Part shown: positions 37,311 to 47,173 of the stretch, piece after piece
How the letters are laid out: every line of letters begins with the position of its first letter
Position numbering within the stretch: position 1 is the stretch's first letter
NCBI RefSeq assembly: GCF_003056335.1
Contig: NZ_PYWA01000001.1
Coordinates: 434,001-498,000, forward strand
Direction: 5' to 3'
Origin: Paracoccus indicus
Lineage (GTDB): Bacteria > Pseudomonadota > Alphaproteobacteria > Rhodobacterales > Rhodobacteraceae
DNA length: 64,000 nt
Position numbers and translations under genes: made by a program
The notes under the pieces: model-generated
Seen by the model: only the letters and a program-made list of their open reading frames with translations
What the model was told of the DNA's origin: nothing
Database searches by the model: none

Positions 37311-37951
37311 CACATCTCCATGCAGGAATCTTCAAGCGCGCTGTATTCCTCGGGCTTGTCGGCACGTTCGGCAGGGCGACCGCGACCGATGGTTTCGGTG
37401 CCATGGGCAACCAGATAGGTGTAGATATCGTCGATGTAGCACCAGACGTTCCTGTTGGTGGCGAATGCCGGCATGACCGAATTGGTGCCTTGGCGACCAG
37501 ATGCGACGACCTCCATGAAGTCGTAGTAATCCATGCGCAGCACCGATTCCTTCAGCGCCGGGGCATAGGTCGAGCCCTCGCCATCAGGACCGTGGCAGAC
37601 GTGGCATTCGGCGTGATAGCGGCGGAAGCCGTTGAAGGTGGCAAAATCAACGACGCCGTCCTCGACCTTGAAGGTGGGGATGCCTTCGTCGTTGCGCCAG
37701 CGCCCGTCCATCATCTCGACGGCATGGGTGCTCTGACCATTGGGAAGGACCTGATCGCCGCCCGCGTCTTCCGCCTGTTGCGTATCCAGGGCGGCTTCAG
37801 GGGTCGCGGCTTCGCTATTGCCCGAAACGGCCGCCGCCGCGCCTGCGCCTGCTTCGGCGGCCGGTGGTGTCGTATCGGTCTGCGCCATGGCCGTGGTGGC
37901 CAGCGAGGCACCAAGAACCAGCGCCGTCAGGCTGGTGGTGGCTTTCATCAT
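37310..37951 (-). CDS. xoxG: Cytochrome c XoxG, electron acceptor of XoxF
   Basis: A 213-residue c-type cytochrome. Signal peptide to about residue 23, then an Ala/Glu/Thr-rich, probably disordered linker of about 40 residues, then a single haem site C116-HVC-H120 with the distal Met in SVMPAF (Met160). Two further cysteines (C171, C210) give the four-cysteine pattern of the methanol-metabolism cytochrome family (TIGR03874). It should take electrons from reduced PQQ in XoxF. GGGAGGAG precedes the ATG pair at 37951/37948. Lies 111 bp after xoxF on the same strand. Confidence 0.9.
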   Translation of the reverse strand: MMKATTSLTALVLGASLATTAMAQTDTTPPAAEAGAGAAAAVSGNSEAATPEAALDTQQAEDAGGDQVLPNGQSTHAVEMMDGRWRNDEGIPTFKVEDGVVDFATFNGFRRYHAECHVCHGPDGEGSTYAPALKESVLRMDYYDFMEVVASGRQGTNSVMPAFATNRNVWCYIDDIYTYLVAHGTETIGRGRPAERADKPEEYSALEDSCMEM

Positions 37952-38062
37952 GGGTCTCCTCCCGTTGATCGGACTGCCTGCTCTCCTCGGACAGAACCGC
38001 CCCGAGCTTAACCTCGGGGCGGCTCCTTCACAGTTCAACTTTCACTTTGCGGAACGAAAGTA

Positions 38063-39949
38063 TTAGCCGTTGGTGGCACCTTCTGCCGGTGCTTCGCCTT
38101 CGGTCGGCTGTTCCATCGAGGCGGGCTCGGCTTCGGGCATGTTGCCGTCGCCCGGCAGTTCGAAGACCGTCAGCTGGCCGCCCAGTTCGGTATAGTCGCT
38201 GAGCGCGGCATAGCCGCCCACGGCACCCAGACCGTCGTTGGGGTTGGTCAGACCGGCCGCCAGGCCGATGCCAGCCCAGCCACCCACGCCCGACAGGACG
38301 GCGATATACTGCTTGCCGTCATGCACGTAGGTCATGGTGTTGCCGATGATGCCCGAGGGGGTCTTGAAGCTGTAAAGCTCTTCGCCCGTCTCGGCATCGA
38401 CGGCCTTCAGATAGCCTTCAAGCGTGCCATAGAAGACCACGTCGCCTGCCGTCGACAGGGCGCCGGACCAGACCGAGAACTGTTCGGGCAGCGACCATTT
38501 GATCTCACCCTTGGTGGCGTCCCAGGCGATGAAGTTGCCCATGCCGCCGTGGCTGTCGGGCGCCGGGAACATCGACAGCGTCGCGCCGACATAGGGCTGA
38601 CCCGCGGTATAGGCGACGCGGAAAGGCTCGTAATCCATGCAGACGTGGTTCGTAGGCACGTAGAACAGGCCGGTCTTGGGCGAATAGGACGCCGGTTGCT
38701 GGTCCTTGGACCCCAGTGCCGCCGGGCAGACGCCGGTGGTGTTGGTGTCCTCGCCGTTCTGCGAGGTGGAATATTCCGCGACCACCTGCGGGCGGCCGTA
38801 TTGGTCGGAGTCCTTGTCCATCACGACCTCGGTCGCCCAGTTGACGGCGGGGTCGTATTTCTCGGCGACCAGCAGTTCGCCCGTCTCGCGGTCCAGCGTA
38901 TAGCCGAAGCCGTTGCGGTCGAAGTTCACCAGCAGCTTGCGCATCTCTCCGTCGATTTCCTGATCGACGAGGATGTTCTCGTTCACGCCGTCATAGTCCC
39001 ATTCGTCATGCGGCGTCTTCTGATAGAACCACTTGGCCTCGCCGGTGTCGGCATCGCGGGCCATGATGGTCATCGACCACTTGTTGTCGCCCGGCCGCTG
39101 GCTGGGGTTCCAGGTCGAGGGGTTGCCGGTGCCGTAATAGACCAAGTTCAGGTCCGGGTCATAGCTGAACCAGCCCCAGGTCGTGCCGCCGCCGATCTTC
39201 CACTGATCGCCTTCCCAGCTGTTCAGCGAACTGTCCGCACCGATCGGCTTGCCCAGCGACATGGTCGTTTCGGGGTTCACGAGCATCTCTTCGTCGGGGC
39301 CGACCGAATAGGCCTTCCAGACCTCCGAGCCGTCCGCAAGGCTGTAGGCCGTCACGCGGCCACGCACGCCGTATTCACCGCCCGACACGCCGACGATGAC
39401 CTTGTCACCCACGGGCAGCACGGTGGCGGTGTTGGTTTCGCCGATGGCGGGATCGCCGGTCTTGACCGACCACTTCTCCTCGCCGGTCATGGCGTCCAGC
39501 GCGACCAGCGTGGTGTCGGCCTGATGCGACAGGATCATCCCGTCGGCATAGGCGACACCGCGGTTCACGGTGTCGCAGCACATGACCGCGATGACTTCAG
39601 GGTCCTGCTGGGGCGTGTGGCGCCAGACGATCTTGCCGTTGTCGGACAGGTCCAGCGCGAAGATGTTGTTGGGGAAAGGCGTGTGGACATACATCATGTC
39701 GCCCACGACCAGCGGACCGCCTTCATGACCGCGCAGCACCCCCGTCGAGAAGGACCAAGCTACCCGCAGATCGCCGACGTTGTCGCGTGTGATCTGGTCA
39801 AGTTCGGAATAGCGCTGGTTGGCATAGTCACCGGTCTGGATGGCCCATTGCTCCGGCTTGGCCGTTTCGGTCAGAACGCTTTCGTTGGCATAGGCCGACG
39901 CGCCCGTCAGAAGCAGCGCGATTGCCGCGCTGTTCAACAGATGTTTCAT
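38063..39949 (-). CDS. xoxF: Lanthanide-dependent PQQ methanol dehydrogenase XoxF
   Basis: A 628-residue periplasmic quinoprotein that oxidises methanol (and often formaldehyde). Signal peptide residues 1-22. Eight-bladed propeller with the vicinal disulfide C124-C125 over PQQ; metal ligands E192 (GGEYG), N276 (GTGNPS), catalytic D318 and the extra D320 in WDYDG. The DxD pattern is what distinguishes lanthanide XoxF from calcium MxaF, which has Ala at the second place. Strong GGAGGAG before ATG 39949; the frame to 40030 is not needed. Odd: an acidic, Pro/Glu-rich tail of about 30 residues after the usual ELPGDGN end. Confidence 0.95.
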   Translation of the reverse strand: MKHLLNSAAIALLLTGASAYANESVLTETAKPEQWAIQTGDYANQRYSELDQITRDNVGDLRVAWSFSTGVLRGHEGGPLVVGDMMYVHTPFPNNIFALDLSDNGKIVWRHTPQQDPEVIAVMCCDTVNRGVAYADGMILSHQADTTLVALDAMTGEEKWSVKTGDPAIGETNTATVLPVGDKVIVGVSGGEYGVRGRVTAYSLADGSEVWKAYSVGPDEEMLVNPETTMSLGKPIGADSSLNSWEGDQWKIGGGTTWGWFSYDPDLNLVYYGTGNPSTWNPSQRPGDNKWSMTIMARDADTGEAKWFYQKTPHDEWDYDGVNENILVDQEIDGEMRKLLVNFDRNGFGYTLDRETGELLVAEKYDPAVNWATEVVMDKDSDQYGRPQVVAEYSTSQNGEDTNTTGVCPAALGSKDQQPASYSPKTGLFYVPTNHVCMDYEPFRVAYTAGQPYVGATLSMFPAPDSHGGMGNFIAWDATKGEIKWSLPEQFSVWSGALSTAGDVVFYGTLEGYLKAVDAETGEELYSFKTPSGIIGNTMTYVHDGKQYIAVLSGVGGWAGIGLAAGLTNPNDGLGAVGGYAALSDYTELGGQLTVFELPGDGNMPEAEPASMEQPTEGEAPAEGATNG

Positions 39950-40014
39950 TGAAATGCTCCTCCGCTGGATTTTGCGCCGCGGTGTTTCCTCCTCCCACGG
40001 CTTTCCATGATCCA

Positions 40015-40043
40015 AGTGTTGGTTGCGCATTTCCTTGCGTCAA
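40015..40043 (-). promoter_or_regulatory. xoxF: Possible xoxF promoter with a TTGCG direct repeat
   Basis: Read leftward, TTGACG (40043-40038) is followed 17 bp later by a weak -10 (AACACT). Overlapping it, TTGCG occurs twice on the plus strand 12 bp apart (40023-40027 and 40035-40039), and CCAAGTGTTGG is a dyad next to it. This is about 66-94 bp upstream of the xoxF ATG. Assignment is tentative. Confidence 0.35.
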
Positions 40044-40048
40044 TCGAA

Positions 40049-40094
40049 CGCCCTGCCGTTTGCCCCTAAAGTCTGATGGGCAAACGGCAAGGCG
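40049..40094 (-). terminator. 17-bp inverted repeat between fghA and xoxF
   Basis: Arms 40049-40065 and 40078-40094 pair with one mismatch around a 12-base loop (CTAAAGTCTGAT). It is 24 bp past the fghA stop and just before the xoxF promoter zone, so a transcription end is likely. The missing T-tract leaves a regulatory hairpin possible. Confidence 0.55.
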
Positions 40095-40117
40095 TCCGGG
40101 AAGTTTTGGCAGCTGGG

Positions 40118-40951
40118 TTACAGCAGGCGATCGGCGTGCCAGAAGACGTGATCGCCCATGACGCTTTGCACGAAGAAGTAGCTGTGGTCATAGCCCGGCT
40201 GCATGCGGAACTGGCCGGGCTGGCGACGCTCCATCATGGCATGGGCCAGCGATTCGGGCCTCAGCAGATCCAGGAACTGATCGCCGCTGCCCTGGTCGAT
40301 TAGAATCTCGCCGGGGTAGCCGCGTTCGCGCATCAGGATGGTGGCATCATGGGCGCGCCATGCATCGCGGTCATCGCCCAGATAGGCCGTCAGTTGCTTG
40401 CGGCCCCAATCCGATTCACTGGGGTGGGCGATGGGCGCGAAGGCCGAGACGCTGCGATAGCGGTCGGGATGGGTCATCGCGATGGTCAACGCGCCATGCC
40501 CGCCCATCGAATGCCCGGTGATGCCCATGGCATCGCGGTCGATGGCGAAATTGTCGCCGACCAGTTCGGGCAGTTCATGGACGATGTAATGCCACATCTG
40601 GAAGTTCGGCTTCCACGGGTCTTGCGTGGCGTTGACATAAAAGCCAGCGCCCTGCCCCAGGTCATAGGCGTCATCATCGGCGACGCCCTCTCCGCGCGGC
40701 GAGGTGTCGGGGAAGATGATCGCGATGCCCGCCTCGTCGCAATATTGCTGGGCGGCGGCCTTGGTCATGGCGTTTTCATGGGTGCAGGTCAGGCCCGACA
40801 GATACCACAGGACCGGCACGCGGCCATATTGCGCGATCTCGGGCAGGAAGACCGCGAATGTCATGTCGGTCCCCGTCGCCTGCGAACGGTGGCGATAGAC
40901 GCCCTGCGTTCCGCCAAAGCTGCGGTTCTCGGAAAGGGTCTCAAGGCTCAT
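40118..40951 (-). CDS. fghA: S-formylglutathione hydrolase
   Basis: A 277-residue esterase-D family alpha/beta hydrolase, hydrolysing S-formylglutathione to formate and glutathione, the last step of glutathione-linked formaldehyde oxidation. The nucleophile is S148 in ITGHSMGGHGA; LWYLSGLTCTHENAM forms the oxyanion region, and the C-terminal GYDHSYFFVQ contains the catalytic His. ATG 40951 is chosen because it overlaps the upstream acetyltransferase stop; the longer frame is spurious. Sits in the clpP-like/GNAT/fghA operon. Confidence 0.94.
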   Translation of the reverse strand: MSLETLSENRSFGGTQGVYRHRSQATGTDMTFAVFLPEIAQYGRVPVLWYLSGLTCTHENAMTKAAAQQYCDEAGIAIIFPDTSPRGEGVADDDAYDLGQGAGFYVNATQDPWKPNFQMWHYIVHELPELVGDNFAIDRDAMGITGHSMGGHGALTIAMTHPDRYRSVSAFAPIAHPSESDWGRKQLTAYLGDDRDAWRAHDATILMRERGYPGEILIDQGSGDQFLDLLRPESLAHAMMERRQPGQFRMQPGYDHSYFFVQSVMGDHVFWHADRLL

Positions 40952-41463
40952 GGGGTCTCTCCCTTCAAGGTCTGGAACATGACCAGCCCGTCGACCGGCC
41001 CATGCTGGGGGTGAAGAAACGCAGCCGGAAGCCGCCCGACAATGGCAAATCCGGCCTTGTGCCACAAATGGACGGCATCCTGGTTGGTCGAGACGACGAA
41101 ATTGAACTGCATCGCCCGGAAGCCCTGATCGACGGCCCAGGTCTTGGCATGTTCGACCAGGCTGCGCGCGATGCCTTTGCCGCGGGCATCGGGATGGGTG
41201 GCGAAGGATGCGTTGGCCACATGCGAACCGCCTGCGGGGCGGTTGGCGCCGACATGGCTGGTGCCAAGAATGCGGCCATTCAACTCGGCCACGAAGGCGG
41301 TGAAGGGTCGGGCGAACCAATCCTGCAGCGCTTCATCACGTTCCACGTCGCGCGGCATGCAATAGGTTTCACCAGCGCGATAGACCGGGCGCAGGATGTC
41401 CCAGATCGCATCGTGGTCGTCTTTGGTCGCGGGGCGGATCACCGCCCCGCCATCGGTCGTCAT
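40948..41463 (-). CDS. GNAT family N-acetyltransferase
   Basis: A 171-residue acetyltransferase. N-terminal IRPATKDDHDAIWDIL, the acetyl-CoA loop ARGKGIARSLVEHA and the C-terminal LWHKAGFAIVGRLPAAF are the GNAT landmarks. Both ends overlap neighbours by 4 bp (ClpP-like upstream, fghA downstream), so it is tightly co-translated with them. Substrate unknown. Confidence 0.85.
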   Translation of the reverse strand: MTTDGGAVIRPATKDDHDAIWDILRPVYRAGETYCMPRDVERDEALQDWFARPFTAFVAELNGRILGTSHVGANRPAGGSHVANASFATHPDARGKGIARSLVEHAKTWAVDQGFRAMQFNFVVSTNQDAVHLWHKAGFAIVGRLPAAFLHPQHGPVDGLVMFQTLKGETP

Positions 41464-42098
41464 GCGAGCTCATCCACGCTGCGGATGACCTTGCCCAGCA
41501 GGCCATAGTCCAACGCTTCCTGGGTGTTCAGCCAGAAGTCGCGGTGGGTGTCCTCCTCGATCTTCTCGACCGACTGACCGGTCGCATCGGCGAAGATGTG
41601 GTTCAGACGGTCGCGCATCAGGCGCACCTGTTCGGCCTGGATCATCATGTCCGAGGTCGTCCCGCCGATCCCGCCCGAGGGCTGGTGGATCAGGAAGCGG
41701 GTGTTGGGCAGGCAGTAGCGGTTTTCCTTTTCCGCCGCGACAAAGATCAGCGCGCCCGCGCTGGCCACCCAGCCCGACCCGATGGTGCGGACTGTGGGGC
41801 GGATGAACTTGATCACATCGTGGATCATGTCGCCCGATTCCACGTGACCACCGGGCGAGCTGATCAGCATGTTGATGGGTTCGTCGCTGTCCTCGGCCAA
41901 GGCCAGCAGATGCGCCACGGTGCGCTGCGCCAGCTTGTCGTTGATCGGGCCGGCAACGATCACCGTGCGCGACTTGAAGTAGAGTTTGCCGATCTTGTCG
42001 CCTTCCGGCAGACCCAGACCACCGTCCTTGTCGCCCTTGGGCTGGCGGTCGTCGTCTTCTTCGTGATCGTCGTCGTCATCCAGCCACTGATGGCGCAT
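41460..42098 (-). CDS. ClpP-family serine protease subunit with acidic N-terminus
   Basis: A 212-residue ClpP/S14 homologue. Residues 5-20 are almost all Asp/Glu/Arg (LDDDDDHEEDDDRQ). The catalytic Ser lies in GSGWVASAGALIFVAA, the His in FLIHQPSGG, and the Asp in EEDTHRDFWLN, so the triad appears intact although the Ser motif differs from the usual GQAASM of housekeeping ClpP. No propeptide-like leader is evident. It opens the operon with a GNAT protein and fghA. Likely a secondary ClpP; partner ATPase not visible here. Confidence 0.86.
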   Translation of the reverse strand: MRHQWLDDDDDHEEDDDRQPKGDKDGGLGLPEGDKIGKLYFKSRTVIVAGPINDKLAQRTVAHLLALAEDSDEPINMLISSPGGHVESGDMIHDVIKFIRPTVRTIGSGWVASAGALIFVAAEKENRYCLPNTRFLIHQPSGGIGGTTSDMMIQAEQVRLMRDRLNHIFADATGQSVEKIEEDTHRDFWLNTQEALDYGLLGKVIRSVDELA

Positions 42099-42127
42099 GG
42101 GCCTGCTCCTTGTTCTTACTCATGGCG

Positions 42128-42153
42128 ACGGCGGGACCGCGCGGCCCCGCCGT
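42128..42153. terminator. Hairpin between flhA and clpP-like gene
   Basis: ACGGCGGG pairs perfectly with CCCGCCGT and is followed on the plus strand by TTCTTTTA. Both flanking genes read leftward, for which there is no T-tract, so its terminator function for flhA is uncertain. Confidence 0.45.
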
Positions 42154-42179
42154 TCTTTTACCTAAGCAGCCGCGAAGGA

Positions 42180-43310
<1,131 letters not shown>

Positions 43311-43405
43311 AGTGTCGTCTCCTATCGCTCAGGCAGGGCTTGGATCGGGCAAGGGATCGACAGGCGAACCCATGCCCCGAATCTCATCTTTGTGGACGAT
43401 CCGGT

Positions 43406-43990
43406 TCAGGCGGGCAAGGCACCCGAACGCTTGGCGACATGCGTCGCGATCGCGTCCATCAAGGGTGGGGACAGCGCATCATAAGGGTCCAGCCCAAGCT
43501 CGCGCAGGCGCGACCTGATGCCGTCCATCCGCGACGGATCGACCCCCGATTCGATGACCGAGCTGACGAAGGCCGCGAATTCAGGTGCCGACCAGCCGCT
43601 TTCCCCGGACAGTTCGGTATGCACGAAATCAAGGCCATAGAACGGATGGTCCTTGTTTTCGATGCGGCCGATCATGTGGACGCCGCAATCGCGACAGCGG
43701 TGTCGCTGGATGGCCGCCGTTTCATCGACGATCTGCAGCTTGTCGCCATTCTCAAGGATGCGGACGCTGTCGCGCGATACCACCGCGACCTGGCTGAAGG
43801 TGGCCCCCTCGGGCTTCCAGCACTTGGTGCAGCCGCAAACATGGTTGTGCGCGGACTGTGCGCCGACGCCGACCTTCACGGGATTGCTGCTGCAGTGGCA
43901 GGTGAGGGTTCCACCGGAAAAACCGGGGTTTCCCTGTTTGACGCCGTGATCCACGGCCGGGTGGATCGTCACCCCGTCGGTGCTGGTCAT
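43406..43990 (-). CDS. gfa: S-(hydroxymethyl)glutathione synthase (Gfa)
   Basis: A 194-residue zinc protein that promotes addition of formaldehyde to glutathione. Two zinc-binding groups are visible: C-H-C (LTCHCSSNP) with CGCTKCW, and [10 protein letters not shown]. These and the length match Gfa of Paracoccus. ATG at 43990 has GGAGGGGACC before it; the frame to 44017 is not supported. First gene of gfa-flhA and preceded by a perfect TTGACC dyad, a candidate formaldehyde-responsive operator. Confidence 0.93.
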   Translation of the reverse strand: MTSTDGVTIHPAVDHGVKQGNPGFSGGTLTCHCSSNPVKVGVGAQSAHNHVCGCTKCWKPEGATFSQVAVVSRDSVRILENGDKLQIVDETAAIQRHRCRDCGVHMIGRIENKDHPFYGLDFVHTELSGESGWSAPEFAAFVSSVIESGVDPSRMDGIRSRLRELGLDPYDALSPPLMDAIATHVAKRSGALPA

Positions 43991-44005
43991 GGTCCCCTCC
44001 TCCAA

Positions 44006-44024
44006 TTGACCGGACATTGGTCAA
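44006..44024. promoter_or_regulatory. gfa: TTGACC-N7-GGTCAA dyad upstream of gfa
   Basis: Perfect 6-bp arms, 16 bp from the gfa ATG. The right arm read leftward is also a -35-like TTGACC, but no -10 follows at the right distance. An operator for gfa-flhA is the best guess. Confidence 0.45.
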
Positions 44025-44104
44025 GGTCGCGCCGATGGGAACATTCGGCAAGTGGGAGGAAGGTTGTAGCAGCCCGCACCATTGCCGGCGCGGGCCGCCA
44101 TCGT

Positions 44105-44644
44105 TCAGCTGGCCGGGGTCGACGACACGCCGACCTTTGCCGGGCGCAGCAGGCGGTCGTGCAGGCGGAAGCCGTTGTCCATCACCTGAATGATCTCACC
44201 GGCGTTGGTGCCGGGCGCGGGGGCCTCGAACATCGCCTCGTGGAAGGTAGGGTCGAATTTCTCGCCCAGTTCGGGGCGGATGATCGTGATGCCATGCTTG
44301 GTGAAGACGTTCGACAGTTCGCGCAGGGTCAGATCGACCCCCTCGATCAGGGCCGAGGCCGCCTCGCGCTGTTCGTCGGTGGCCGCATCAAGCGCGCGGG
44401 TCAGCGCGTCATAGACGGGCAGCAGGTCCCGCGCCAGGCGCGAGCCGCCATAGTTTTCCGCGTCGCGACGGTCCTTGTCGGCCCGCTTGCGCGAGTTTTC
44501 CGCATCGGCCAACGCGCGCATCCACTTGTCGCGCAATTCGTCGCGTTCGGCCGTCAGGCGCGCGACCTCGTCATCCTGGGCGGCCAGCGGGTCGTCCAGA
44601 AATTCTTCCATCGGCTGTTCGTTCTGCTCGGTCATCTTCTTCAT
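44105..44644 (-). CDS. grpE: Nucleotide exchange factor GrpE
   Basis: A 179-residue DnaK co-chaperone. A long N-terminal coiled coil (DDEVARLTAERDELRDKWMRALADAENSRKRADKDRRD) precedes the beta domain with FTKHGITIIRPELGEKFDPTFHEAMFEAP and VMDNGFRLHDRLLRPAKVGVS. It releases ADP from DnaK. The ATG at 44644 overlaps the hrcA stop; MTEQ at 44635 is an alternative start. Operon hrcA-grpE. Confidence 0.94.
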   Translation of the reverse strand: MKKMTEQNEQPMEEFLDDPLAAQDDEVARLTAERDELRDKWMRALADAENSRKRADKDRRDAENYGGSRLARDLLPVYDALTRALDAATDEQREAASALIEGVDLTLRELSNVFTKHGITIIRPELGEKFDPTFHEAMFEAPAPGTNAGEIIQVMDNGFRLHDRLLRPAKVGVSSTPAS

Positions 44645-45696
44645 CCTTTCCGGCCAGACAGCACCCGCCCGACCAGCTGCGCGGTATAATCGACGATCGG
44701 CACGATCCGGCCATAATTCAGCCGGGTCGGTCCGATGACTCCGACCGCGCCTACAATCTTACGGTCGGCATTCATATAGGGTGAAACGACCAGAGCGGAA
44801 CCCGAAAGTGAAAAAAGCTTGTTTTCCGACCCGATGAAGATGCGAACGCCCTCGCCGCGCTCGGTCAGGTCCAGAAAATCGACGATGTCGCGCTTGCGTT
44901 CCAGATCGTCGAACAGAACCCGCACCCGGTCCAGATCCGCGATCTCGCTGTCCAGCAGGTTCGACCGGCCGCGCACGATCAGCCGCGGGTCCATGGCCTC
45001 GGGGCCCCAAAGCGCGATCCCCGATTCGACCAGTTCGGCGGCCAGCACGTCCAGTTCGCGCCGTCGCGTGGTGATCTGCTGGGCCAGGTGCCCGCGCAGT
45101 TCGGCCAGGGTCTTGCCCTCGGCCATGGCGTTCAGGAAATTGCCCGCCTCGCGCATCGAGGACGGCGTCTGCCCCGGCGGCGGGGTGAAGATACGGTTTT
45201 CCACATGCCCGTCGGCAAAGACCAGCACCACCAGCGCGCGGTCCGGCCCCAAGCTGACGAATTCGATGTGGCGGATCGGCGCCTCGTGCTTGGGCATCAG
45301 CACAAGGCTGGCGCCGCGGGTGATCGATGACAATGCCGTGCTGACACGGTCCAGCAGCACGCCGGTTTCGGGGTCGTCGTTGCCAAGCGTCTGGTCGATG
45401 GCGGCGCGGTCCTGGGGGGCCACCTGATCGACCTCCATCATGCCGTCGACGAACAGGCGCAGCCCCTGCTGTGAGGGCATCCGCCCCGCCGAGGTATGCG
45501 GGCTGTCCAACAGCCCCATGAATTCAAGGTCCTGCATCACGTTGCGGATCGTCGCCGCGCTGACCTTTTCCGACAATGTCCGCGTCAGCGTCCGCGAGCC
45601 CACAGGCTCACCCGTATCAAGATAGCTTTCGACGACCCGGCGAAAGACTTCGCGGGACCGTTCGTTCAGCTGGTTCAGCAGCGTTTCCTGGCTCAT
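44641..45696 (-). CDS. hrcA: Heat-inducible transcription repressor HrcA
   Basis: A 351-residue repressor of chaperone genes. N-terminal winged helix (NERSREVFRRVVESYLDTGEPVGSRTLTRTLSEKVSAATIRNVMQDLEFMGLL) is characteristic. The GAF-like domain and C-terminal VGVIGPTRLNYGRIVPIVDYTAQLV complete the family. It binds CIRCE elements; no CIRCE element was found next to this gene. Divergent from rph across 72 bp. Confidence 0.94.
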   Translation of the reverse strand: MSQETLLNQLNERSREVFRRVVESYLDTGEPVGSRTLTRTLSEKVSAATIRNVMQDLEFMGLLDSPHTSAGRMPSQQGLRLFVDGMMEVDQVAPQDRAAIDQTLGNDDPETGVLLDRVSTALSSITRGASLVLMPKHEAPIRHIEFVSLGPDRALVVLVFADGHVENRIFTPPPGQTPSSMREAGNFLNAMAEGKTLAELRGHLAQQITTRRRELDVLAAELVESGIALWGPEAMDPRLIVRGRSNLLDSEIADLDRVRVLFDDLERKRDIVDFLDLTERGEGVRIFIGSENKLFSLSGSALVVSPYMNADRKIVGAVGVIGPTRLNYGRIVPIVDYTAQLVGRVLSGRKG

Positions 45697-45768
45697 GTGC
45701 CTCGTGGGGTTGCGTGACGGTGCCCTCGGGCGATATTGGGCGGGTAATCTTCACGAAAAGGATGAATC

Positions 45769-46482
45769 ATGCGCCCCTCTGGCCGGAATCTAAGCGAAAT
45801 GCGCCCGATTTCAATTGAAACCGGGGTGATGCGCCACGCCGAAGGGTCTTGCCTGATCCGTTGCGGCGATACGCATGTCCTTTGCACCGCCTCGATCGAG
45901 GATCGCCCGCCGCGTTTCCTGAAGGGCACCGGCCTTGGATGGGTTACTGCCGAATATGGCATGCTGCCCCGCGCCACGAACAGCCGCAATCGCCGTGAGG
46001 CCGCATCGGGCCAGCAGACCGGTCGCACCCAGGAAATCCAGCGCCTGATCGGGCGCAGCCTGCGCGCGGGCATCGACCGTTCGGCCTTGGGTGAACGTCA
46101 GATCACCATCGACTGCGACGTGATCCAGGCCGATGGCGGCACGCGCTGCGCCTCGATCACCGGCGGTTGGGTGGCGCTGCGGCTGGCGGTCAACAAGCTG
46201 CTGAAGGCGGGCACCATCACGTCGGACCCGATCCTTGACCACGTTGCAGCCGTCAGCTGCGGCATCTATGCGGGCCAGCCGCTGGTCGATCTGGATTACG
46301 CCGAGGACAGCGAGGCCGGCACCGACGGCAATTTCGTCCTGACCGGCGCAGGCCGTCTGATCGAGGTGCAGATGTCGGCCGAAGGGGCGACCTTCTCGCG
46401 CGATGAAATGGGCAAGCTGCTGGATCTGGCGGAAACCGGCATGGCCGATCTGGTCGCCGCGCAGAAGGCCGCCATCGCATGA
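45769..46482 (+). CDS. rph: Ribonuclease PH
   Basis: A 237-residue phosphorolytic 3' exoribonuclease that trims tRNA 3' ends. [39 protein letters not shown], the phosphate-binding [16 protein letters not shown] and the C-terminal [15 protein letters not shown] block are all present. Its stop overlaps the rdgB start (ATGA). Length is normal. Confidence 0.95.
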   Translation: MRPSGRNLSEMRPISIETGVMRHAEGSCLIRCGDTHVLCTASIEDRPPRFLKGTGLGWVTAEYGMLPRATNSRNRREAASGQQTGRTQEIQRLIGRSLRAGIDRSALGERQITIDCDVIQADGGTRCASITGGWVALRLAVNKLLKAGTITSDPILDHVAAVSCGIYAGQPLVDLDYAEDSEAGTDGNFVLTGAGRLIEVQMSAEGATFSRDEMGKLLDLAETGMADLVAAQKAAIA

Positions 46483-47087
46483 GGAAGTTCACCGAGAAGC
46501 GCCTGCTGGTCGCCACCCATAATGCCGGCAAGCTGGCCGAGATGCGTGCCCTGCTGGCCCCCTACGGCGTCGAGGTCGTCGGCGCCGCCGAGATGGGCCT
46601 CGGCGAACCCGTCGAGACCGAGGACAACTTCATCGGCAACGCCCGTATCAAGGCCCGTGCCGCGATGGAGGCCACCGGCCTGCCCGCCCTGTCCGACGAC
46701 AGCGGCATCAGCGTCGACGCGCTGAACGGCGCCCCCGGCGTCTATACCGCAGATTGGGCCGAGACCGGCAACGGCCGCGATTTCCCCATGGCCATGAAAC
46801 GCACCTGGGACGAGCTGGAGGCCGTGAACGCCCCTGCCCCGCGGCTTGCGCAGTTCCGCTGCACGCTGGTCCTGATGTGGCCCGATGGCCATGATGAGGT
46901 CTTCGAAGGCGTGCTGCCCGGTCAGGTCGTCTGGCCGCCGCGTGGTGCCGAAGGTCACGGCTATGACCCCATCTTCATGCCCGACGGTCACGAAATGACC
47001 TTGGGCGAAATGTCGGCCGAGGCCAAGAATGCCCTCAGCCATCGCGCCATCGCGGTGGACAAGATGATCAAGGCCGCCTTCACCTGA
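46479..47087 (+). CDS. rdgB: XTP/dITP pyrophosphatase RdgB
   Basis: A 202-residue Ham1/RdgB enzyme that removes inosine and xanthosine triphosphates from the nucleotide pool. [20 protein letters not shown] at the N-terminus, [22 protein letters not shown] in the middle, and the [33 protein letters not shown]-terminus are diagnostic. Operon rph-rdgB. Confidence 0.95.
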   Translation: MRKFTEKRLLVATHNAGKLAEMRALLAPYGVEVVGAAEMGLGEPVETEDNFIGNARIKARAAMEATGLPALSDDSGISVDALNGAPGVYTADWAETGNGRDFPMAMKRTWDELEAVNAPAPRLAQFRCTLVLMWPDGHDEVFEGVLPGQVVWPPRGAEGHGYDPIFMPDGHEMTLGEMSAEAKNALSHRAIAVDKMIKAAFT

Positions 47088-47094
47088 CGGCTGC

Positions 47095-47121
47095 GGCCCG
47101 CCCCTGTTCGCGGGGCGGGTC
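47095..47121 (+). terminator. Hairpin after rdgB
   Basis: CCCGCCCC (47097-47104) pairs with GGGGCGGG (47112-47119), 10 bp past the rdgB stop. No T-tract, so termination is not certain. Confidence 0.4.
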
Positions 47122-47173
47122 GGCAAAATCAGGACGGATGCCCCTGCCGGACGGGGGCTAGGATATTCTCGAC

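Noticed and set aside
38063..39949. MxaF (calcium methanol dehydrogenase) instead of XoxF
   Set aside because: The second Asp of the DxD pair (D320) is present, and no mxaI small-subunit gene is adjacent.
45697..45768. Possible CIRCE element before hrcA
   Set aside because: No TTAGCACTC-N9-GAGTGCTAA-like repeat was found in the hrcA-rph gap or elsewhere near grpE.
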